Source: Micromonospora_J zhanjiangensis (GTDB lineage: Bacteria > Actinomycetota > Actinomycetes > Mycobacteriales > Micromonosporaceae). From it: DNA of 64,000 bases. The position numbers were made by a program, and so were the translations under genes. Positions 57,311 through 64,000 of this stretch are shown piece after piece. Under the pieces are notes generated by a model. It was given only the letters and a program-made list of their open reading frames with translations. It was not told where the DNA came from and searched no databases. The stretch is taken from contig NZ_JBHSBN010000001.1 in assembly GCF_042650605.1 (NCBI RefSeq), positions 372,001-436,000 of the forward strand. The letters run 5' to 3'. Each line of letters opens with the position of its first letter. Position 1 is the first letter of the stretch.

Positions 57311-58481
57311 TCAGGAGCGGTAGAGGACCTGTTTCCAGAAGTCGCCGTGGCCCGTCCGGGGGATGTATCCCCGGGCGTGCAAGCTCTTGACCGCGGCGCG
57401 TACGTGCGGGATCCATGCTTGGCCGAGCGTCTTCCCGTAGACCTCCGGCACGACCTCGGCCAAGGTGAGTCGTGGGTGCTGTTCCAGTAGCCCGTGAATG
57501 TTCTGTTCGATGATGGCCGTCCACCGTGGTCCGTTCTGCTTCCTGTATGCCTCGGCGTCGAATACGGGCGTCTCGCCGAAGAGGGTGGGTACGACTAGGT
57601 CTCCTCGCCGTACCTGTTCTTCGAACCATGCCTGTTCCCACTCGACGCCGGCCTTGCCGAGCGCGTCGGCGAAATGCCAGGCGCCCTCGCGATGCGTCGT
57701 GAACAGGACGAGGACGTATTGCGGTGCGAGGTCAGGTCGCTTGCGTACCGGCATCCGGATCGCCCGGTAATGCGTTCCCTCGGTCAGCCGGCGTTCGTAC
57801 TCTAAGCCCACCCGGAGCGCGACGTCGGTGGCCCGCTCGTCCGTGCGCACGTCGCCCACCGTGGCGAAATGTTCCTGCCACCAGTCGGCACCGAGGAAGC
57901 GGTCGAGCAGGCGGGCGGTCTTTCTGTCCGCATCGGACAGGCCCCGGGTCTGGTCCGCGCCAGGTGGACCGCGCGTCCCACCCGGGCCACCGCCGAGACG
58001 CTGAAGTGCAGCAAGACCTCGGTGGGTGGCCAGGCCGGCCGAGCAGGTGATGCCGGATCGTGTCGAACGCGAGCGCTGGCCCGAACGGATCGAGAAACGC
58101 GAAGAGGGAGGCATCCTTCGCCAGGACCAGGAGTTCCGGCAGGTGTTCGTCGAGGGTGCCGTGCCGCAACTCGCGACGGACCGTGCCGCCCTTGGCGTGG
58201 AGAACCTGTCGCAGGTTGGCGAAGTTGTCGTCGTCCTGTTCGACAAAGAAGCCGCGAACGTCGCGGAAGCCGCTGACGAACTCGGCGCACCGGGTGAGCA
58301 GCAGGGGAGACCCGGGCTCGCCGTCCTCGTATTCGCCCCGGCCCGCGTAGCCGTCCAGGAAGACGACCGGGTTGCTCTGTCCGGTCATCGACGCGAAGAC
58401 CACCGGGTACCGCTTGAGGATGCCGTGCTTGAGCACGGCGGCGGATTTCCTGGACCGGAAGAACTCCTCGTTGGCAGACAT
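57311..58481 (-). pseudogene. tcmP: Three-Cys-motif partner protein TcmP, frameshifted
   Basis: The family protein is split over three frames. The N-terminus (58481 to ~58045) reads FFRSRKSAAVLKHGILKRYP, VVFLDGYAGRGEYEDGEPGS and SLFAFLDPFGPALAFDTI. The next ~25 residues (RPAWPPTEVLLHFSVSAVAR) are in a second frame. From ~57975 a third frame carries LSDADRKTARLLDRFLGADW and the remainder to 57311. Two one-base frame changes occur within about 70 bp. Either the gene is dead or the assembly has two errors. TcmP normally acts with the DUF5131 protein; its chemistry is unknown. Confidence 0.8.
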
Positions 58482-58852
58482 CGCGCATCGGACGTCATTC
58501 ACTTTTGGTGACGACACGGTAGCGCTCGGCATGGAGTTCTGTGGGTCTTGACGTCTCGGGCAGGGTGGATGTCCCGTGATGTCTGCAGCGTGACCAGCGA
58601 TAATGCGCTGAGGGGGATGAGTTGTCGGGTAGCTGACACCGGGCCGGTCTGCGTTGGTGCGTCCGCGCTGCGGGCGGTGAGGGCTTCTCCATCCGCGTGT
58701 CGGAGGGGCGAGCGTCGCATGGTGCGGTGGGTGGGCATTCACCCGCCGGTTTGTGAACGTCTGGTGTCACTCCCGCAGCACTAGATGCGCACGAACCGGC
58801 GGTCGCCCGGGTCGGCGGGTGCGTGGCTCGGTGGGTGTGGTTACTTCGCTGA
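58482..58852. other. Intergenic stretch after TcmP
   Basis: I see the TcmP promoter side but no gene, RNA or repeat. Base composition is less GC-rich than the neighbouring genes. Confidence 0.4.
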
Positions 58853-59035
58853 CGGGTCCGCGACGTAGGTGCCGCGACCCTGCCGGAGATCGACGCGATC
58901 GAGACCACGGTGTCGGCGGCGAACCGGCAGAACCTGCGCTACCGGGCCTTCTGCGACCGGGTCCCGACCGGCCCGCTGCGCTGCCTCCTGCCCGCCGCCC
59001 ACCCCGGTCGCTGCGTCCCCGAACCCCCATCCTGA
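58853..59035 (+). pseudogene. Coding relic of an unrecognised gene (C-terminal fragment)
   Basis: An open frame without a start, bounded by a TGA at 58850, encodes PEIDAIETTVSAANRQNLRY, then RAFCDRVPTGPLRCLLPAAH and ends at TGA (59033-59035). Codon use is strongly GC3-rich and the sequence looks like a real protein end with three cysteines. I do not recognise the family. Confidence 0.4.
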
Positions 59036-59105
59036 CTTACCCCGACCCTCTACCCCCACCCACCGAGCCCCCACCCGTCACCCGCCACGAGGCGGGCGGA
59101 GATAC

Positions 59106-59171
59106 CAGCAATGTCGGGGACATTGCTGCATCCGCGCGCCGAATAACAGCAAAGTCCCCGACATTGTCGGG
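59106..59171. repeat. Nested inverted repeat, REP-like or terminator element
   Basis: CAGCAATGTC-GGG-GACATTGCTG (59106-59128) is a perfect dyad. CAATGTCGGGGAC (59109) also pairs with GTCCCCGACATTG at 59154-59166. CCCGACA-T-TGTCGGG (59157-59171) is a third dyad. Alternative hairpins are therefore mutually exclusive. Such nested hairpins resemble REP/BIME elements or a mobile-element end. Confidence 0.7.
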
Positions 59172-59350
59172 ACGGGAGCCGGTTGGGGCGGGCGCCTCGC
59201 GCCTGGGTGGGGTGGATCGACACAGGATGGGCGGTGGGTTGGGGGCGCGGCATCGGCCCGTGGCCGTTATCTGGCTGTGACCAAGTGTGGACTGTGTGGT
59301 GGGGCCATCCGATCGGTGTTACTTGTGGGTTTCCGCCACATAGCTCGTGT

Positions 59351-59370
59351 GTGACGTCACTTCTAGCGTG
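59351..59370 (+). promoter_or_regulatory. GTGACGTCAC palindrome upstream of livK
   Basis: A perfect 10-bp palindrome ~90 bp before the start, followed by TTCTAGCGTG, which contains a TAGCGT -10-like hexamer. It may be an operator. Confidence 0.35.
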
Positions 59371-59450
59371 TGCCGACAACAAGCTCCCTTCCCCGTGTCC
59401 TCCGGGTCGACCGACCCGGAGCGACCACCTCCCCCACCTGGAGCGCACAC

Positions 59451-60653
59451 ATGACGGTCCGGACGACGCGGCGGGCACTGGTCACCGCCGCCGGCATGAT
59501 GACGGTGGCGCTGGCCGCCACGGCCTGCGGCAGCCCGCAGAGCACCGCGAACGGCGGCGGTGGTGACGCGCCGGTGAAGGTCGGCCTGGTCTACTCGCAG
59601 TCGGGCGCGTTGGCCAGCTACGGAAAGCAGTACATCGAGGGTTTCAAGGCCGGGTTGTCGTACGCCACCAAGGGCAGCAACAAGGTCGGCAACCGTACGG
59701 TCGAGGTGACCGAGGTGGACGACGCGGGTGACCCGGCCAAGGCGGTGTCGGCGGCCAAGGACCTGATCGGCAAGGGCACGAAGATTATCGCCGGTTCGAC
59801 GGCCTCCGGCGTGGCGTTGCAGGTCGCCCCGATCGCCGCGCAGAACAAGGTGCTGTTCATCTCCGGGCCGGCGGCCACCGACGGCGTCACCGGGGTCAAC
59901 AAGTACACCTTCCGGTCCGGCCGGCAGTCCTACCAGGACGTCCTCACGGCCAAGTCGTTCATCGGCGAGCCGACCGGCAAGAAGGTGGTGGTGTTCGGCC
60001 AGGACAGCGCCTTCGGCAAGAGCAACGAGACGGCGGTGAAGGCGGTCCTCGGCGGCGCGGGCGCCACCGTCAGCAGCGTTCTCGCGCCGGCCAGCGCCAC
60101 CGACTTCACCCCGTTCGCCAGTCAGCTCAAGGCGGCCAAGCCGGACCTGCTCTTCGTCGCCTGGGCCGGCACCTCCGCCCCGGCCATGTGGCAGAGCCTC
60201 GACCAGCAGGGCGTACTCGGCTCGACCACGGTGGTCACCGGGTTGGACATCCGGGCGTCCTGGGCCACCTTCGGCGCCGGCGGGACGAAGATCTCGTTCC
60301 TGTCGCACTACTTCGACGGTGCCAGCGACAACGACGCGGCCAAGGCCGCCAAGGCCGCGGTGCCCGGCGGCGTGCTCGACCTGTTCCACCCGGACGGCTT
60401 CGCCGCCGCGCAGCTGGTGGTCCGGGCGATCGAGCAGGGCGGCGACGACGTGGACAAGATGGTCAAGGGCCTGGAGGGCTGGAGCTTCGACGGGGTCAAG
60501 GGCCCGATGACCGTCCGGGCCGAGGACCATGCGCTGCTGCAGCCGATGTTCCAGGCCAAGCTCACCGGCACCGGTACGGCGATGAAGGCCGAGGCGCAGA
60601 AGACCCTGGCGCCGCAGGAGTGCGCGCCCCCGGTCGTGAGCATGAAGGGCTGA
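59451..60653 (+). CDS. livK: Branched-chain amino-acid-type ABC transporter substrate-binding lipoprotein
   Basis: A 400-residue lipoprotein: an R-rich start, a hydrophobic core and lipobox ALAATAC (Cys ~26). VKVGLVYSQSGALASYGKQYIEG opens a Peripla_BP_6 domain, with TKIIAGSTASGVALQVAPIAAQ and KKVVVFGQDSAFGKSNETAVK. The same family also binds amides, urea and short-chain compounds, so the substrate is not fixed. GGAG precedes the ATG. It is the first gene of livKGFHM. Confidence 0.88.
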   Translation: MTVRTTRRALVTAAGMMTVALAATACGSPQSTANGGGGDAPVKVGLVYSQSGALASYGKQYIEGFKAGLSYATKGSNKVGNRTVEVTEVDDAGDPAKAVSAAKDLIGKGTKIIAGSTASGVALQVAPIAAQNKVLFISGPAATDGVTGVNKYTFRSGRQSYQDVLTAKSFIGEPTGKKVVVFGQDSAFGKSNETAVKAVLGGAGATVSSVLAPASATDFTPFASQLKAAKPDLLFVAWAGTSAPAMWQSLDQQGVLGSTTVVTGLDIRASWATFGAGGTKISFLSHYFDGASDNDAAKAAKAAVPGGVLDLFHPDGFAAAQLVVRAIEQGGDDVDKMVKGLEGWSFDGVKGPMTVRAEDHALLQPMFQAKLTGTGTAMKAEAQKTLAPQECAPPVVSMKG

Positions 60654-60658
60654 CCGGA

Positions 60659-61408
60659 GTGACTGTGCTCGCGGTTCGGGGACTGACCTGGCGGATCGGT
60701 GAGGTCGCCATCGTCGACAACGTCCACCTGGACCTGGCGCCGGGGGAGTTCCTCGGCGTGATCGGGCCGAACGGCGCCGGCAAGACCTCGCTGTTCAACC
60801 TGGTCTCCGGGCTGCGCCCGGCCACCGAGGGGCGGCTGCTGCTGCACGGCCGGGACGTCGGGCATTTGCCTCCGCACCGGCGCGCCCGGCTCGGGCTGGG
60901 CCGCACCTTCCAGTCCTCGTCGGTGTTCGGGTCGCTGAGCGTACGGGAGAACGTCCGGCTCGCCGTACAGGCTCATCGTGGTGGGTCGATGCGGCTGTGG
61001 CGGCGGGCGGCGGCCGACCGGGACGTGCTGGTCGCCGCGGACGCGGCGCTGGACCGGGTGGGGCTGGCCGGCCGGCGGGACGCGCCGGCCGGCACCCTGG
61101 CGCACGGCGAGAAGCGCAAGCTGGAGATCGCCCTGCTGCTGGCCGGCGAACCGTCGGTGATGCTGCTGGACGAGCCGATGGCCGGGGTCAGCGCCGAGGA
61201 CGTGCCGGAACTGGTCGAGGTGATCAGGTCGCTGACCGGGGAGGCCGGTCGGTCGGTGCTGATGGTGGAGCACCACATGGACGTCATCCTGCGGCTGGCC
61301 GACCGGATCGCGGTCATGCACCACGGCGCGCTGCTCGCCTGCGACACCCCGGAGACGGTGATGGCCAACCCGACCGTCCAACAGGCATACCTGGGGGAGG
61401 CTCTGTGA
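60659..61408 (+). CDS. livG: Branched-chain amino-acid-type ABC transporter ATPase LivG
   Basis: 249 residues. Walker A is IGPNGAGKTSLFNLVSG, the Q-loop region is GRTFQSSSVFGSLSVREN, the signature is LAHGEKRKLEIALLL (a variant of LSGGQ typical of LivG), Walker B is VMLLDEPMAGVS, and the switch histidine is in VEHHMDVIL. It starts at a GTG five bases after livK. The stop overlaps livF by GTGA. Confidence 0.93.
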   Translation: MTVLAVRGLTWRIGEVAIVDNVHLDLAPGEFLGVIGPNGAGKTSLFNLVSGLRPATEGRLLLHGRDVGHLPPHRRARLGLGRTFQSSSVFGSLSVRENVRLAVQAHRGGSMRLWRRAAADRDVLVAADAALDRVGLAGRRDAPAGTLAHGEKRKLEIALLLAGEPSVMLLDEPMAGVSAEDVPELVEVIRSLTGEAGRSVLMVEHHMDVILRLADRIAVMHHGALLACDTPETVMANPTVQQAYLGEAL

Positions 61409-61520
61409 GCGCGAGGAGTGAGCCGGGTTTGCGAGCCCCGCAGTCGCGAACGGAAGGCGGCTCTGTGAGCGCGAGGAGTGAGCCGGGTTTGCGAGCCCTG
61501 CAGTCGCGAACGGAAGGCGG
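61401..61520 (+). repeat. 60-bp tandem duplication at the start of livF
   Basis: Two units differ by a single base (59 of 60 identical). Each has CTCT-GTG-AGCGCGAGGAGTG at its beginning, so each offers a GTG start. Confidence 0.92.
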
Positions 61521-62298
61521 CCCTGCGAGGCTGGAGGGTGCCGCGGGCGGCGAACCGGTGCTGACCGTCACCGACCTGTCGGTGCGGATCGCCGGGCTGC
61601 ACATCCTGCAGGGGGTGTCCTTCACGGTGGCGCCGACCGGGGTGACCGTGTTGCTCGGCCGCAACGGGGTCGGCAAGACCACCACCCTGCGGGCGATCGT
61701 CGGGCTGACGCCGCGCGGTGGTGAGGTGCGCGGGACGATCCGCACCGGGGCGCGGGGGCTGCTGAACCAGCCGACGTACCGGCTGGTCCGCGAGGGGTTC
61801 GGCTACGTGCCGGAGGACCGGTGCGTGTTCGCCGGGCTCACCGTCGCGGAGAACCTGCGGCTGGCCGAGCCGCGCGGGGCGCGGTCCGCCGGCGGCGAGC
61901 TGACCGCCGCGTACGACCGGGTCTATGACCTGTTCCCGGAGCTGCGCCGGCGCGGCCGGCAGCGGGCCGGGTCGCTGTCCGGCGGGCAGCAGCAGATGCT
62001 GGCCATCGGCCGGGTGTTGCTGCGGGACAACCGGCTGCTGCTGGTCGACGAGCCGACCAAGGGTCTCGCGCCGAAGGTGGTCACCGAGGTGGCCGAGGTG
62101 TTGGAACGGGTCGCGGAGGTGGTGCCGGTGCTGCTCGTCGAGCAGAACCTCGCGGTGGTACGCCGGTTGGCGCGGGACGCGGTCGTGCTGGCCGCCGGCC
62201 GGGTCGCCTGGGCCGGCGACGCCCGGGAGCTGCTGCGGGAGACGGCGCTGACCCGGTCGCTGCTGGGCGTCGGATCGAGCGAGGTGGCCACCTCATGA
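61405..62298 (+). CDS. livF: Branched-chain amino-acid-type ABC transporter ATPase LivF with a repeat-derived N-terminus
   Basis: 297 residues. Residues 1-40 are two tandem copies of VSARSEPGLRAPQSRTEGGS, encoded by a 60-bp repeat. The ATPase proper starts near residue 50: VLLGRNGVGKTTTLRAIVG, LSGGQQQMLAIGRVL, LLLVDEPTKGLAPK, and the H-loop Q variant LLVEQNLAVV. GTG overlaps the livG stop, but the second repeat also provides a GTG at 61465. The extension is unlikely to be part of the fold. Confidence 0.92.
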   Translation: MSARSEPGLRAPQSRTEGGSVSARSEPGLRALQSRTEGGPARLEGAAGGEPVLTVTDLSVRIAGLHILQGVSFTVAPTGVTVLLGRNGVGKTTTLRAIVGLTPRGGEVRGTIRTGARGLLNQPTYRLVREGFGYVPEDRCVFAGLTVAENLRLAEPRGARSAGGELTAAYDRVYDLFPELRRRGRQRAGSLSGGQQQMLAIGRVLLRDNRLLLVDEPTKGLAPKVVTEVAEVLERVAEVVPVLLVEQNLAVVRRLARDAVVLAAGRVAWAGDARELLRETALTRSLLGVGSSEVATS

Positions 62299-63185
62299 GC
62301 ACGCTGGTGCTGCTGACGGTGACCGGGTTGGGGCTGGCCGCGCTGTACTTCCTGGTCGCCTCCGGGCTGTCGCTGGTGTTCGGGCTGGCCGACGTGCTCA
62401 ACTTCGCGCACGGGCTGTTCCTGTCCGTCGGGGCGTACGCCACCTGGTGGGCGGCCGGCAACCTGCCCGGCGCCGGTGCCGACGGGTTCGGCTTCGTGCT
62501 GGCGGTCGCCTTCGGCGTGCTGGCCGGCGCGGTGGTGGCGATGCTGGTCGAGCTGGTGATGATCCGGCCGCTGTACGCCCGGCCGATCGAGCAGGTGCTG
62601 GTGACCGTGGGCCTGTCTCTGGCCGGGGTGGCGCTGTTGCAGGCCACCTGGGGCGCCGACCCGCGCAGCTTCCCCCGACCGGCCTGGACCCAGCGGGTCA
62701 CCTCGGTGCTCGGCGCGAAGGTGCCGAACTCGGGGCTGCTGCTGATCGTCGCCGCGGTGGTGGTGCTCGCCGCGCTGCTCGGCCTGCTCCGCTACACCCG
62801 GTACGGCCTGGTGATCCGGGCCGGGGTGGAGAACCGGGAGATGGTCACCGCGCTCGGCATCGACGTGCGGAAGGCGTTCACCCTGGTCTTCGCGATCGGC
62901 GGGGCGGCGGCGGCGCTGGCCGGCGGGCTCGGCGGGGTCTACTTCGGGTCCGTGTCCCCGGGGCAGGGCGGGTCGCTGCTCATCTTCGCCTTCATCGTGG
63001 TGGTGATCGGCGGGATGGGTTCGGTGGTCGGCTCGGCGTACGCGGCCGTCGCGGTGGGCCTGCTGCAACAGTTCGTCAACTACTACGGCACCTCGGGGCT
63101 GGGTGACGTCTGCGTCGTCGCGCTGCTGGCGCTGGTGCTGTTGCTGCGCCCGCAGGGCATCGCCGGAAAGGTGGTTACCCCATGA
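62295..63185 (+). CDS. livH: Branched-chain amino-acid-type ABC permease LivH
   Basis: A 296-residue permease with about eight helices. GLSLVFGLADVLNFAHGLFLSVGAY (the FGL-LNFAHG motif), AGVENREMVTALGIDVRK (the EAA-like loop) and IVVVIGGMGSVVGSAYAAV are typical of LivH. ATG overlaps the livF stop by ATGA, and its stop overlaps livM likewise. Confidence 0.94.
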   Translation: MSTLVLLTVTGLGLAALYFLVASGLSLVFGLADVLNFAHGLFLSVGAYATWWAAGNLPGAGADGFGFVLAVAFGVLAGAVVAMLVELVMIRPLYARPIEQVLVTVGLSLAGVALLQATWGADPRSFPRPAWTQRVTSVLGAKVPNSGLLLIVAAVVVLAALLGLLRYTRYGLVIRAGVENREMVTALGIDVRKAFTLVFAIGGAAAALAGGLGGVYFGSVSPGQGGSLLIFAFIVVVIGGMGSVVGSAYAAVAVGLLQQFVNYYGTSGLGDVCVVALLALVLLLRPQGIAGKVVTP

Positions 63186-64000
63186 CCTCCACCGTCGAGG
63201 AGACGCCGCCGGCCGTGGTGCCGGACGAGGTGACCCCCGGCCGGCGGCGCCGGGTCGCGCCGCGGGTCTGGTTGCCGCTGTTGGTGTTGCTGCTGTTCGC
63301 CCTGCTGCCGTACTCGACGGTGGTGGTGCCGGGGGCGTTCGAGGGGCCGCTCAACTCGCCGGGCACCCTGCAACTGCTGGCCATCTGCCTGGTGTTCGGC
63401 GGTCTGGCGGCCGGTTACGACCTGCTGTTCGGGCGGACCGGCATGCTCTCGTTCGGGCACGCGCTGTACTTCGCGGCCGGCGTCTACGGCACTGACGTCC
63501 TGGTCACCCGGGCCGGCCTGCCGCTGTGGCAGGCGACCCTGTTCACCCTGGTCGGTGGGACTGTCCTGGCGGCGCTGCTGGGCGCGGTGGCGCTGCGTAC
63601 GGTCGGGATCGCCTTCGCCATGGTGACGTTGGCGTTCGCCCAGGTGGCGGCGCTCGGAGTGGCCCGCGACTTCGGCGGGCTGACCGGCGGCGAGGAGGGA
63701 CTGCCGCTGGACGTGTCCGGCCTGCCGGCCCCGCTGGTCGGGGTGGCCAACACGGTCAACCTGTACTGGCTGGCGCTGGCGTACCTGGTCCTGGTGGTGC
63801 TCCTGGTGCACCGGATCTCCGGGTCGCCGACCGGCCGGGTGCTGGCCGGGCTGCGCGACGACGAACGGCGGATCGGGGTGCTCGGGCTGGACCCGTACCG
63901 GTTCAAGCTGGTGGCGTTCACCGTCTCCGGCGCGCTGGCGGTGGCCGGCGGGGTGGTCTACTGCCTGCTGGTCGGCGGCGCCTCACCGCACGTCACCTCG
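63182..64000 (+). CDS. livM: Branched-chain amino-acid-type ABC permease LivM, N-terminal part (cut by window end)
   Basis: The visible 273 codons contain a polar N-terminus (~27 residues), helices from ~30 on, LFGRTGMLSFGHALYFAAGVYG (the FGH motif of LivM), TVGIAFAMVTLAFAQVAALGV and the EAA-like LAGLRDDERRIGVLGLDPYR. It is the last gene seen of the operon; the C-terminus is outside. Confidence 0.92.
   Translation, partial: MTSTVEETPPAVVPDEVTPGRRRRVAPRVWLPLLVLLLFALLPYSTVVVPGAFEGPLNSPGTLQLLAICLVFGGLAAGYDLLFGRTGMLSFGHALYFAAGVYGTDVLVTRAGLPLWQATLFTLVGGTVLAALLGAVALRTVGIAFAMVTLAFAQVAALGVARDFGGLTGGEEGLPLDVSGLPAPLVGVANTVNLYWLALAYLVLVVLLVHRISGSPTGRVLAGLRDDERRIGVLGLDPYRFKLVAFTVSGALAVAGGVVYCLLVGGASPHVTS

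Noticed and set aside
58000..58060. Programmed frameshifting in TcmP
   Set aside because: Two shifts in the same direction within 70 bp and no clear slippery sequence make decay or sequencing error more likely.
59351..59360. CRP-type site at GTGACGTCAC
   Set aside because: The CRP consensus needs a wider TGTGA-N6-TCACA spacing; this palindrome is contiguous, so I only list it as a possible operator.
1..64000. Biosynthetic gene cluster or anti-phage defence island
   Set aside because: No PKS/NRPS/terpene core and no recognisable defence cassette; genes are mainly housekeeping, transport and small relics.

Overview
The window is GC-rich actinobacterial chromosome, most likely from the family Micromonosporaceae (Micromonospora or a close relative). 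The reasons are the very high GC, frequent GTG starts, start codons that overlap the previous stop (ATGA/GTGA), leaderless TANNNT promoters placed 7-8 bases before a start codon, and actinobacterial gene orders (moeA-rimJ-glpR, metG-tatD-ksgA-ispE, glmU-prs-rplY-pth, cysDN, galE-galK). Most of it is housekeeping sequence with several patches of accessory or decaying DNA.

Layout. 1-2168: the end of a MoeA/Glp gene, a RimJ-like acetyltransferase and a three-segment membrane protein of the GlpR/SepX type, which is a cell-division context. 2354-5293: a complete tRNA-Ala(CGC), followed by the scar of an integrated element. The tRNA 3' half and its terminator are duplicated 1.6 kb downstream, and between the copies lie a frameshifted replication-initiator remnant, a low-GC secreted protein and a gene relic. 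Beyond the second copy are a GntR regulator and three tiny coupled genes. 5351-9960: a Nudix hydrolase, a helix-turn-helix regulator, a secreted von Willebrand A pair and an HNH-nuclease relic. 10443-24010: core genes (protein mannosyltransferase, rsmI, metG, tatD, ksgA, ispE, ABC-F, two DUF4383 proteins). 24048-26774: a FasR-like TetR regulator beside an acyl-CoA desaturase with two candidate operators, then an HTH protein under a LexA-like box.

26821-34412: tRNA-Gln(TTG), glmU, prs, rplY (preceded by a structured leader), pth, cysQ, cysD and cysN, covering cell-wall precursors, nucleotide synthesis, translation and sulfate activation. 34348-38714: a hybrid hydrolase pseudogene, a DUF222/HNH (13E12-type) protein with a second LexA-like box, an AlpA-like DNA-binding protein, repeat-rich spacers and a rhomboid-like protease. 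38765-47845: galK and galE, a CorC-like protein, an ECF sigma factor with a membrane BNR-repeat partner, trpS, a 2H phosphoesterase and a BrkB-type membrane protein. 47859-56279: a maltose/maltodextrin locus (alpha-glucosidase, MalR-type repressor, MalEFG transporter, and a second GH13 protein that seems to have lost part of its barrel), with several dyad operators. 56398-58481: a DUF5131 (three-Cys-motif) gene with a third LexA-like box, and its convergent partner TcmP, broken by two frameshifts. 58853-59171: a coding relic and a nested inverted repeat. 59451 to the end: a branched-chain amino-acid-type ABC transporter operon (livK-G-F-H-M), with livM cut by the window edge.

The most unusual signals are the tRNA-Ala element scar, a LexA-like box overlapping leaderless -10 elements at scattered nucleic-acid genes, the 110-nt structured leader before rplY, and tandem 57-60 bp repeats that begin at the start codons of galK and livF and become extra N-terminal residues.
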